Positions 1-7,272 of a DNA stretch of 18,240 nt are shown here, in pieces. How positions within the stretch are numbered: position 1 is the stretch's first letter; every line of letters starts with the position of its first letter. A program made the translations under genes and the position numbers. This DNA is from an uncultured bacterium (lineage in GTDB: Bacteria; Bacteroidota; Bacteroidia; Bacteroidales; Paludibacteraceae): contig CAMTOX010000003.1 of the NCBI GenBank assembly GCA_947074225.1, forward strand, positions 1 to 18,240, given 5' to 3'. Under the pieces are notes generated by a model. That model was not told where the DNA came from. It ran no database searches and worked only from the letters and a program-made list of their open reading frames with translations.

Positions 1-1
1 C

Positions 2-217
2 GACGCAAGAAACGTTGATGATACATTCTTATTCGGATATGATGAGATGTTTAAAGCTGATGGTACGGGTGAACGAGAAAATGATGAAACCACCGGTGGT
101 GGTACAGGAGAGTTTGATACACCTATTGGTTTTTCACATTTACTTTTTGCATTTTTGTTTGTGGGGTACATTTTTCTACTATTAAGAAGAAAAGTGAAAC
201 TAACACAACATCAATGA
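2..217 (+). CDS. Small secreted protein with C-terminal DTP membrane-anchor segment (5'-truncated)
   Basis: This is the 3' end of a gene that begins before the window; the reading frame is open from base 2 to TGA at 215-217 (71 residues visible). It has an acidic, Gly/Thr-rich linker, then TGEFDTPIGFSH, a hydrophobic helix of about 20 residues, and a basic end (LRRKVK). The last ~37 residues match the C-termini of the proteins at 958-1380 and 1483-1953: TG-x-x-DTP, invariant His, Ala and Tyr-Ile, then Arg-Arg. A segment further upstream (VDDTFLFGYDEM) also resembles the 1483-1953 protein (MDDSFTVLDTDD), so these two are the closest pair, and they share a 3' UTR. Inferred topology is periplasmic or surface domain outside with the basic tail in the cytoplasm, unless the tail is removed by a sorting enzyme. 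No known family is recognised. By analogy with the other copy, a giant T9SS cargo gene may lie just upstream, outside the window. Confidence 0.75.
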   Translation, partial: DARNVDDTFLFGYDEMFKADGTGERENDETTGGGTGEFDTPIGFSHLLFAFLFVGYIFLLLRRKVKLTQHQ

Positions 218-222
218 TATTT

Positions 223-241
223 GTTTAGATTTATGATGTGT
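223..241 (+). repeat. 3' UTR element, copy 1
   Basis: GTTTAGATTTATGATGTGT lies 5 nt after the stop codon of the truncated gene and immediately before its terminator hairpin. The same 19 nt occur without mismatch on the minus strand at 1461-1479, in the same position relative to a paralogous gene and its terminator. The TGATAT around the stop codon is also shared, with a 2-nt indel between copies. Confidence 0.8.
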
Positions 242-277
242 AGATCCTCTGACTGTGAAGTCGGAGGATCTTTTTTT
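242..277 (+). terminator. Rho-independent terminator with GUGA tetraloop
   Basis: Arms 242-254 and 259-271 form a 13-bp stem with one G-U wobble, closed by a GTGA (GNRA-type) loop at 255-258 and followed by a run of T from 271 to 277. It ends transcription of the truncated upstream gene. The ACT-GTGA-AGT cap is identical to the one in the terminator at 1428-1457, although the lower stems differ in sequence. Confidence 0.92.
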
Positions 278-957
278 ATACTTGTAAATCTTTGGAAGGG
301 AGTATATAAAAGTGGTTATGAATCTTTACATAGAGTACATTATTTAAATTTTAACTCTATGAAATGTGTTGTAAAGATTATGGTTCGAGCGTATTTCTCT
401 GTTAATATCTGTCCTATAATTAAAGCGTAACAAGATAACTTCTTGAATTTGTAGGTTAATAATATCTTTAAAGGTAGAAGAGTAACTCTTTCTTGTTTCA
501 TCTCTATAAACACAAATAGTTGGATGGTATTAGATATTAGAAAAGATATAATTAGAGCAAAAATATTATGCTATAAATCTGCATATATTTTTATTTATAT
601 TGGACTATTGTTTATTGGGTAAATAAGGAGATTTTTTTAATAGAACTCTGTAGTAATACTCTTGAGAAATAATAATTTTATCATATGTCTATTAAATTCT
701 TTTGGTTGTAGGGCAATTATACCTAAAAATAAAAAAGAAGAAACGTATATGGTTTGAATTTATATTATATTTGTTACAGAAGATGTTAATATTGTTTTTA
801 GATTATGTATCTATAGGTTAGTATATAGTCAATATATTTCATCAATATCATGTTGATTCACTAAATCAAGCATAAGAATACTTCAAAATATCTTTTGTGT
901 GTTTTTATTCCAATTCAATCATCAATATTATTTGTGGTAATTTATTAGTTTCATTTT
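278..957. other. AT-rich 680-bp stretch without a recognisable gene
   Basis: It lies between a terminator and the small secreted-protein gene at 958. It is markedly richer in A and T than the flanking genes. I found no convincing ORF, tRNA-like fold, direct-repeat array or transposon remnant. The short open frame at 221-430 begins at a TTG inside the 3' UTR and runs through the terminator, so it is not a credible gene. The promoter for the 958 gene should lie in the right-hand part, but no good TTTG/TAnnTTTG pair is visible; the nearest is an imperfect TATTATTTG at 926-934 without a correctly spaced upstream box. Confidence 0.6.
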
Positions 958-1380
958 ATGACTTTTTCTGCTAAGTTTTTTTTGTCGACCATAGTTATTC
1001 TTGTATGTATAAATACGTTTGTTAGTTCAACTCCATTTTATTCTGAATATCCAAGTTTAAATTCAGTCAATGGCACTTCTTCTTATAGTGGCTCAAGCCA
1101 TATAGGTAAGATTGAAGTAGGGAATGCTCCATTTTATGGAAGTATTGAAAGTTATGCTTTATCGGATCAGATGTTAGAATTATTCAATAGCCCCTCTTTT
1201 TTTCTAGATCAATCTTTATCTCCCGATTATAATAATCCGAATCCAGATAAGGAGCCTAATGGTGGTTCAACAGGTAATGTGGATACGCCATTACTGTCGG
1301 CTCATTTTATCTATGCTCTTCTACTGTTGGTTTATATAGTAATCATCATAAAACGTAGAGTATCTATCAGAAAAGATTAA
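958..1380 (+). CDS. Small secreted protein with C-terminal DTP membrane-anchor segment
   Basis: The product has 140 aa. The N-terminus (MTFSAKFFLSTIVILVCINTFVSS) is a typical signal peptide. Residues ~25-100 are Ser/Tyr/Asn-rich with no recognised domain. From residue ~105 the sequence reads TGNVDTPLLSAH, then a ~20-residue hydrophobic helix and the basic end KRRVSIRKD. The first eight residues of that block are identical to those of the 1483-1953 protein. The middle region is diverged, so the C-terminal segment is what defines the family. There is no clear Shine-Dalgarno sequence, which is common in Bacteroidetes. The gene stands alone and converges on the operon at 1483-6832. Unlike the other two copies it has neither the 19-nt 3' UTR element nor a same-strand GUGA terminator. 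Function is unknown; a surface or periplasmic accessory protein is inferred. Confidence 0.75.
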   Translation: MTFSAKFFLSTIVILVCINTFVSSTPFYSEYPSLNSVNGTSSYSGSSHIGKIEVGNAPFYGSIESYALSDQMLELFNSPSFFLDQSLSPDYNNPNPDKEPNGGSTGNVDTPLLSAHFIYALLLLVYIVIIIKRRVSIRKD

Positions 1381-1384
1381 TGAA

Positions 1385-1412
1385 GAACAACTTTAATAAG
1401 GAAAGGTTGTTC
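1385..1412 (+). terminator. Weak stem-loop after the 958 gene
   Basis: GAACAAC (1385-1391) pairs with GTTGTTC (1406-1412), and the stem can be extended by TTT/AAA with one bulged G. It lies 4 nt after the stop codon. No T-run follows, so it may be an mRNA-stabilising end or a weak terminator rather than a strong one. Confidence 0.35.
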
Positions 1413-1420
1413 AGATGTAA

Positions 1421-1457
1421 ATAATAAGGGCTCCACTACTTCACAGTAGCAGAGCCC
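1421..1457 (-). terminator. Terminator of the giant-protein operon, GUGA tetraloop
   Basis: Read on the minus strand, the 10-nt arms plus the ACT-GTGA-AGT cap fold into an unbroken 13-bp stem (1457 to 1428) with two G-U wobbles. The T-rich stretch CCCTTATTAT follows. On the plus strand the wobbles become C/A mismatches and no T-run follows, so the minus-strand operon is its main client. The cap matches the terminator at 242-277. Confidence 0.85.
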
Positions 1458-1460
1458 AAA

Positions 1461-1479
1461 ACACATCATAAATCTAAAC
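1461..1479 (-). repeat. 3' UTR element, copy 2
   Basis: Reverse complement of this segment is GTTTAGATTTATGATGTGT, identical over 19 nt to 223-241. It sits 3 nt after the stop codon of the 1483-1953 gene and 3 nt before the terminator hairpin. Confidence 0.8.
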
Positions 1480-1482
1480 ATA

Positions 1483-1953
1483 TCATTTTGTACCTTCTCG
1501 CTTTCTTCGTTTTATGAAGATAAAACCAATATATGCGATAAATAAAAATGCAAATAAGTAATGTGGTAACGATAATGGGGTGTCGACATTTCCTGTTGCG
1601 GCATTAGTATCAAGTTCAGTACCACTTCCAGGGTTACTTGTTCCACCATCTGTGCGATGCCAGAGGTCGTCAGTGTCTAAGACAGTGAAACTATCGTCCA
1701 TATAGTTATTGTTCCGATATTCGTATCCATCAAAATTTCCATTCATAGCCCGTTGGTTTCCAATGTACTCTCCTTGAATAGTTCCACCTACGACTCCGCT
1801 ATTGTAATGTGAATATGATGAACCATAATTACCACTGTTTCCCGTGTTTATTGAATATGTGCCGAATGGTTCATTTGCAAACACAGTACTGCTTAACGAT
1901 ATTACTCCGATGAGACTTATCATCAGGAATATTCTATATACTATTTTTTTCAT
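1483..1953 (-). CDS. Small secreted protein with DTP membrane-anchor segment, partner gene of the giant T9SS protein
   Basis: The product has 156 aa from the ATG at 1953, chosen because it starts a clean signal peptide (MKKIVYRIFLMISLIGVISL, Ala-x-Ala-like end at VFA). The open frame extends 25 codons further, into the giant gene, but that would bury the signal peptide. Residues ~30-110 are rich in Gly, Ser, Asn and Tyr; an acidic linker follows. The last ~37 residues are TGNVDTPLSLPH, a hydrophobic helix and the basic end IKRRKREGTK. The gene starts 28 nt after the stop of the giant T9SS gene on the same strand and ends at a strong terminator, so the two are almost certainly co-transcribed. 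This suggests a joint role, for instance an inner-membrane or surface-retained partner of the secreted protein. That is inference; no characterised family is recognised. Confidence 0.75.
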   Translation of the reverse strand: MKKIVYRIFLMISLIGVISLSSTVFANEPFGTYSINTGNSGNYGSSYSHYNSGVVGGTIQGEYIGNQRAMNGNFDGYEYRNNNYMDDSFTVLDTDDLWHRTDGGTSNPGSGTELDTNAATGNVDTPLSLPHYLFAFLFIAYIGFIFIKRRKREGTK

Positions 1954-1981
1954 AAGAAGTTTATTTATTGGGTTTAACAAA

Positions 1982-4900
1982 TTAATGAACCACGACCTTT
2001 TCTCTATACATACCTGTTTCTCCTTCAATGTCTATTAAATAAACACCATTTGGTAAATTAAATTCAGCCGAGAAACTATCTACTTCGTTCATCTCTATTA
2101 TTTTCTGTCCAGTGATACTATAAATCCTAATCTGTTTCATAAGAACTGTTGAGGTAATATAGATTTGTCCATTTTGTGGTTGATATACTCCAATCTTCTC
2201 TTCTTCCTCAAATTCTTCTACTATGGTAGGACTATTTGATGTACTCCTGATATAGTAACGTTCGTCGCTATCGGCTAAGTTCGGAATAGACACTCGCATA
2301 CCATCGCTTAGTAAGGCACTCTTATTAGTTTTAGAGTCAAATAGCTCAAGATCTCCATTAAAGTCGCTTACTCCATCGAAGGTTAATGATAAGAACTCTG
2401 TAGCATTACTATTCTGAATAGCTATTCCTATTGGGATCATATCTATTGAAGGTACTGCATTTATAACCAATGCGTTGTTATCTACTTTAGAATAGATGGC
2501 CGATGGGTTTACCTGTTCTGACATCATGATTAGTAGAGCATCTTCATTCAAATGACAAGTTTTTCTACTATTGCTAACCTCAACAATAACACATTGTGAG
2601 ATTTCGTTGTTTCTCTGAGCAGTTATTCTTAATATGTTTTTATTAGCAGTTGCTAATGAGGATCTTGCCGGAGCTTCGCTTGAGCTAACATCATTTGAAT
2701 CGTAGAACATCTCTGGTAATACTGTTAAGTAAGGGGCGTTATTAGCAGGATCTATATGTACCAAGAAAGAAGACATCATTGGTATAGGTGCTATTGCACT
2801 GCCCGAGGTCGATAGGTTAAGTGGTATACTATAGGTAGTCATACCAGTTGCACTATTCTTATCGTAAATAGAGTAGGTTCCTGTGGCACTACTGCTATTG
2901 GCAGTGTGATTCATGAACTTAACAATATCTAGTTCTGTTAAATATGGATTTGCCATGAGATGACTTGTTTGTGTTTGATCATATCGCATACTGAAATCAG
3001 CCTCAAGAGGGTCGCCATCTGTTGCTGCTAACCGATATCCTTTACCACTTCGTGGTATTCTTTCAAACAGCTCTGTGCGTTCTCCATATGTACCATAATA
3101 GTAGTATATGGTATCTCTTTTTGGTAAACGTACTACAACTTCATCTTCGCCTTTTCCTTCAGTGTATATGGCATATCCATGTGCTATGTTTATAGGACTT
3201 TCTAGGGCATTAAAAGGTATACTCCACTGAGTTGCGGTAACTGGTGTTTCAATGCCGTTACGGTCTAACATCTTCGACTCATTATTGAAGATGGAGGTGT
3301 AGAACTCATATTCACCACGGCTATCGGGCGACTCTACCTGACTAAAGAGAGGATTGTTTTCAATGCCATCACTTGTGATATACATATCGCCAACTACCAT
3401 CTCATTCATTGGTGGGGCGATTAGTACCCATGAATTAGTCTCTATAGCCATATCTACCCAAGCACTATCGTAATTGAGCAACTGTTGATTTGCTAATTGT
3501 GCATGTGCGTTAAAGTGTATGTTTCTTGAACTATTTGCAACAAAGTTAAGATCCCATGAGATATTGGCTTGTGCATTGTCGTTTAATACCATGGCACTTT
3601 GTGTATTTATTGTACTAACCTCTTTTAGAATTGGCTTACTCTCTGCAGCTGTAACTATGACGTTAGTGTGATTCATTGGCACAAATCCTTTTCCGCTGTT
3701 ATTAGAAGTATTTCCTACAGCATCAGTCATTGTCCAGTTTGAATCTCTATGCCATGAGTTTGAATTCTCTTTAGGAGTCCACATAACGTAGTCGGGCACT
3801 ACGATAATACTGAAATAACCATTACTATTACATGTTCCATCATCATTCTTTTCTAATACTATGGCAAGATCATAACGATGTCCTTGTTTGAAGTTAAAGC
3901 CACTATGGCGATTAGATATTAATAAGAATGTATCTGGTGCTACTACAGACGTTTCTACATCGTTAAAGGTCTTTGTAGTGTACGATAAATCATTTAATGG
4001 TACATCTGTTCCCTTGTCGGTTGTAGTGTTGAGTAGGTAAATATTACTATTACTTAATTCTTGAATAGTAATATTATTAATCTGGCAAATAGGTATTGTT
4101 AATGTAGGGTTATTAGCATCTACTTCACTCATACGTATAATGCGTGAATTGTTTCGTACCTCGACAGGCATTCCATACTCACTGTTTTTGCCAATAAAGA
4201 AGTTCGTGTTGGAAGCAGTGTGCAGTTTTATGACTAATGGTTCTGAACAAATTTCATAAAGCTCATCGTTATAATAAGCCGATGCTTCAATAGGGAATAC
4301 TGTCATATATGTGATACCAGGTAAAAGACTTATCTCTAACGTTCTACTAGCTAGTATTAATATATTATTGCTTATCAGTGCACCTAATAGATCTAATTGC
4401 GCTTGCGATACATTAGTACTTGCTGTAATTCCCGACAGGTCTATAGCTGTAGGGTTATCCATACGGAATCCCTCGATAGCTGTTTTAATAGCATCGTAAT
4501 CATATAATGCATATTTACCACCATTGGCGTAGTCGGTATTGTTACCATAGAGCCAATCGTAGAAGCAATCTACTTCAACTACCTCTGTGAGGTCTCCTTT
4601 CGAACCGTAGCTTCTAATGCTAATCTCATTAATCTCATTAGGACATAATATCTCTCCTTCCATATTTTTGTTCAATACACCATTTAGTACCAAGCTAGAG
4701 AGTGGTACAAATGTTATACTATTTTCCATGCTACAATTATCTTGATTCGTTAATGAAGCAGGGGTCATAGCTACAACGCATTTAATAGTAGAGTCTGGTT
4801 TAAAGTAAGTTGCACTCTTATGCAAAACGTAATAAACATCGACCAACTCATTTAAATAATTCACCTCTTTGGTAATGAAAATATTTCCGGGATCAACTGT

Positions 4901-6832
4901 GCTGACACCATTTATAAAATCTTCTCTCTTTTGATAGAATTGTTGTAGGCCACTTTGAGCCTCAGTAGAAAGATATTCTGGATAATTTATTTTAGTATCT
5001 GCTTTTTCTATAAGGATTGTTCCATAGTTAATAGCATTACCAATATAGTTGTTTAACTGAATAGGTGTTCCATCAGCTTTCTGATATTGGTAGTAGATAC
5101 TATCTATTTCTGATGATGGGTCTAAATCTAAACTTGAAATATCTAAGCGCATCATAACTATATCTTGTAATGTTTCACAGCCATTGTCGGCTTGGTAATT
5201 CATTAAACCAGTCTTCTGTTTATATACAGCAATATTATCTATTGCAAAGTCATTACCTATTGAACTTTGACCATTATTTGTTACCTGAAGTCTATATTCA
5301 GCATACTCTTTATTAGGGACTTTAAATTCAAAGAATATCTGACGCCATAGTCCACCAGAATTACCAACCTCGATATCACCAGTAGTGTAGATGTTTAAAG
5401 TTTCCTCACTACCATCATTGTTTATACCAATAATAGAGAAGTTAAGATTTGGTGCTATAGAGTGTTTACTAACATTGTTTACCCATGCCGATACATACAT
5501 TCTTGTACCAGGACATAAACCACCATTATCAAATCTAAGCTGTGCAAATTTTCCGGGGCTTGTACTTGCGTCTACATATAGGAATCTACCATTAGTTTTG
5601 CTATTATCGTTTTCATAGCTCATGTCGCGTATACCCGTTCTAAGGAAATTTGAGTAAGCAGAACTAATACTATTCATAAAAGTATATTCCGACCAACAAG
5701 CAAGGTCGATGTGTCTATTCCCATTACTTGATCTTTCCCAATCTGGATAGCTAAAGCCGTAAGAGGTTTCATCCCATGGAAGTGGTAGTTGGCTATAACT
5801 GTCAAAGTTGATACCTGTAATGAAAATGTAGTCATTGAGAAGTCTGCTCTCACTAACTATGGCAGGTCTATATGGACCAACAGCTGTAACAGGTTCATAA
5901 TTCACAGTAAACTTTGCAATACCAAAACCATTGGCTACTAAAGTATATACTACAGTTCCTGTTGTGTTTGTAGCAGGTGCAGCAAGCACCCTATTATTAC
6001 TAACGGTAGGATTTGTTATTGCAACTCCATTTTTATACCATGTACCATTAGAGGTGGCTGTAAGATTGTTAATATAGTAATTACTATTACTACCCATATA
6101 GTTGTAGTGTGGTCCAAAACGAACTATACGGTCATTAGGAGCAGTAATTTCATACTCTTCTAAATAACTTTCGTTTGTACCGCCATTGGAATTGGCATAA
6201 GGAGCAAGCATAGCTACCATCTCTGCTGCCGGATGTATGGAGAAGATGACACGTTGAGATAATGTGGGCTCAATGAGTAAGTTATTATTTACGACGCTAT
6301 AATCCTTATAATAGGATAAATCGCACGCAATATCTACTATCTTACCTGTTGTAACATTTATCATGTTGTTCGGTAGAATGTAATTTGCATTAAGGGCATT
6401 CGTCGTTGAAGATGTTGAGGTGGCTATTCTATAAATACCTTTATTATCTAACATTTGGCTGTAGCTATTAACCGTAATGCTACCTGTAGTGACTTTACTG
6501 TCGGTGTCATATTGATACCATCTTGAATAATTAAATCTATTCTCTGGTAATACCAATGTTTTACCTGTGCTTCTCGAAGCTGGCACATAAACTATAATCT
6601 CTGTAGTATGAACACTTTGCATACCATTTGATTGTAGAGATCTACCGGAGTGTCCTACTTGATGATTGAAGGTCGGTGATTGTGCTGTAAGTGTAAAAGA
6701 GCACATCAACATGAATAGGCATAAAATAGTTCCTTGGATAGGGCGTTTCATTAAATGAAGGATCTTGCTGACATCTTTCTCGTTCTCATAAAGTGTTTTT
6801 GTCACACTTTTTGTTTTGCATCTTTTTTTCAT
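1982..6832 (-). CDS. Giant secreted surface protein with T9SS type A C-terminal sorting domain
   Basis: The product has about 1616 aa from the ATG at 6832. The frame is open upstream to an ATG at 6916, but those extra residues look like translated AT-rich leader. A third candidate at 6751 would place a standard signal peptide (MKRPIQGTILCLFMLMCSFT, ending LTAQ) at the very start; from 6832 the signal has an unusually long basic n-region. The mature part is Asn/Ser/Thr/Tyr-rich. Residues ~330-550 resemble a galactose-binding-like jelly-roll module of Bacteroidetes surface proteins (RFLYVDAS, LCPGTRMYVSAW, FAIDNIAVY). The last ~70 residues (GVYQPQNGQIYI, IRIYSITGQKI, NLPNGVYLIDIEG, KVVVH) are a T9SS type A sorting domain, which directs cargo through the outer membrane and is then processed for surface attachment. 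No enzymatic motif is seen, so adhesin or matrix protein is the best guess. Gene 1483-1953 follows in the same operon. Confidence 0.9.
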   Translation of the reverse strand: MKKRCKTKSVTKTLYENEKDVSKILHLMKRPIQGTILCLFMLMCSFTLTAQSPTFNHQVGHSGRSLQSNGMQSVHTTEIIVYVPASRSTGKTLVLPENRFNYSRWYQYDTDSKVTTGSITVNSYSQMLDNKGIYRIATSTSSTTNALNANYILPNNMINVTTGKIVDIACDLSYYKDYSVVNNNLLIEPTLSQRVIFSIHPAAEMVAMLAPYANSNGGTNESYLEEYEITAPNDRIVRFGPHYNYMGSNSNYYINNLTATSNGTWYKNGVAITNPTVSNNRVLAAPATNTTGTVVYTLVANGFGIAKFTVNYEPVTAVGPYRPAIVSESRLLNDYIFITGINFDSYSQLPLPWDETSYGFSYPDWERSSNGNRHIDLACWSEYTFMNSISSAYSNFLRTGIRDMSYENDNSKTNGRFLYVDASTSPGKFAQLRFDNGGLCPGTRMYVSAWVNNVSKHSIAPNLNFSIIGINNDGSEETLNIYTTGDIEVGNSGGLWRQIFFEFKVPNKEYAEYRLQVTNNGQSSIGNDFAIDNIAVYKQKTGLMNYQADNGCETLQDIVMMRLDISSLDLDPSSEIDSIYYQYQKADGTPIQLNNYIGNAINYGTILIEKADTKINYPEYLSTEAQSGLQQFYQKREDFINGVSTVDPGNIFITKEVNYLNELVDVYYVLHKSATYFKPDSTIKCVVAMTPASLTNQDNCSMENSITFVPLSSLVLNGVLNKNMEGEILCPNEINEISIRSYGSKGDLTEVVEVDCFYDWLYGNNTDYANGGKYALYDYDAIKTAIEGFRMDNPTAIDLSGITASTNVSQAQLDLLGALISNNILILASRTLEISLLPGITYMTVFPIEASAYYNDELYEICSEPLVIKLHTASNTNFFIGKNSEYGMPVEVRNNSRIIRMSEVDANNPTLTIPICQINNITIQELSNSNIYLLNTTTDKGTDVPLNDLSYTTKTFNDVETSVVAPDTFLLISNRHSGFNFKQGHRYDLAIVLEKNDDGTCNSNGYFSIIVVPDYVMWTPKENSNSWHRDSNWTMTDAVGNTSNNSGKGFVPMNHTNVIVTAAESKPILKEVSTINTQSAMVLNDNAQANISWDLNFVANSSRNIHFNAHAQLANQQLLNYDSAWVDMAIETNSWVLIAPPMNEMVVGDMYITSDGIENNPLFSQVESPDSRGEYEFYTSIFNNESKMLDRNGIETPVTATQWSIPFNALESPINIAHGYAIYTEGKGEDEVVVRLPKRDTIYYYYGTYGERTELFERIPRSGKGYRLAATDGDPLEADFSMRYDQTQTSHLMANPYLTELDIVKFMNHTANSSSATGTYSIYDKNSATGMTTYSIPLNLSTSGSAIAPIPMMSSFLVHIDPANNAPYLTVLPEMFYDSNDVSSSEAPARSSLATANKNILRITAQRNNEISQCVIVEVSNSRKTCHLNEDALLIMMSEQVNPSAIYSKVDNNALVINAVPSIDMIPIGIAIQNSNATEFLSLTFDGVSDFNGDLELFDSKTNKSALLSDGMRVSIPNLADSDERYYIRSTSNSPTIVEEFEEEEKIGVYQPQNGQIYITSTVLMKQIRIYSITGQKIIEMNEVDSFSAEFNLPNGVYLIDIEGETGMYREKVVVH

Positions 6833-7219
6833 TGTCGTTCTGTTTAGATTAATATCATATCTATTTAATTTCACATTTATATACTTTACTCTATTGCTTG
6901 ATATTAAATCTTTCACATTCGCACAAAATAGATACCAAAGACTATTATTTTATCTATAAAATTAGAAATTAAAAGGTAGTTAACTTAATTCATAACAATC
7001 AGATAATCAATCGTTTTGCCTATTTTATAACTTATAACTTACTAATTTTAGTGTAATTTTTTTTAATTTTACCAAGTGCTAATTTTTAATTATATATTTG
7101 ATAAATATTTTTGACTAATATGTAGAGATTAAAAAAATGATACTTTTTTAGACTTTCTTATATTGTTATCGCGCTTTATTCTCGCCATATAATTCACTCA
7201 AAATAAATATCGTTCAGTT
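6833..7219. other. Divergent intergenic region, AT-rich
   Basis: This spacer separates the giant surface-protein gene (leftward) from aroB (rightward). It is very AT-rich with no credible ORF. The aroB promoter lies at its right end and is listed separately. For the leftward gene, only an imperfect TAGTCTTTG (minus strand, 6944-6936) is seen, with three instead of two bases inside the box and no properly spaced TTTG upstream, so its promoter is not assigned. Confidence 0.55.
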
Positions 7220-7253
7220 TTTGATATATATGTTTTACTATTTATTATCTTTG
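7220..7253 (+). promoter_or_regulatory. Bacteroidetes-type promoter of the aroB-dapB-lepB operon
   Basis: A perfect -7 box TATCTTTG (7246-7253, consensus TAnnTTTG) is preceded by TTTG (7220-7223) with a 22-nt spacer, one nucleotide more than the usual 19-21. Transcription would start near 7260, leaving a leader of only about 13 nt before the aroB ATG at 7273. Confidence 0.8.
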
Positions 7254-7272
7254 CAGTTATTATTTGATTGGA

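Noticed and set aside
221..430. 69-residue open frame on the plus strand
   Set aside because: It begins with TTG inside the conserved 3' UTR, runs through the terminator hairpin and shows no protein-like composition.
926..934. TATTATTTG as a promoter for the 958 gene
   Set aside because: There are three bases instead of two inside the box, and the nearest TTTG (894-897) is 28 nt away, outside the usual spacing.
1844..2038. Open frame antisense to the end of the giant gene and its partner
   Set aside because: It is a shadow of two well-supported minus-strand genes and has no start signal of its own.
6839..6857. GTTTAGATT at the giant gene leader, resembling the 19-nt 3' UTR element
   Set aside because: Only about nine bases match and the context (gene start, opposite strand) differs, so chance in AT-rich DNA is sufficient.
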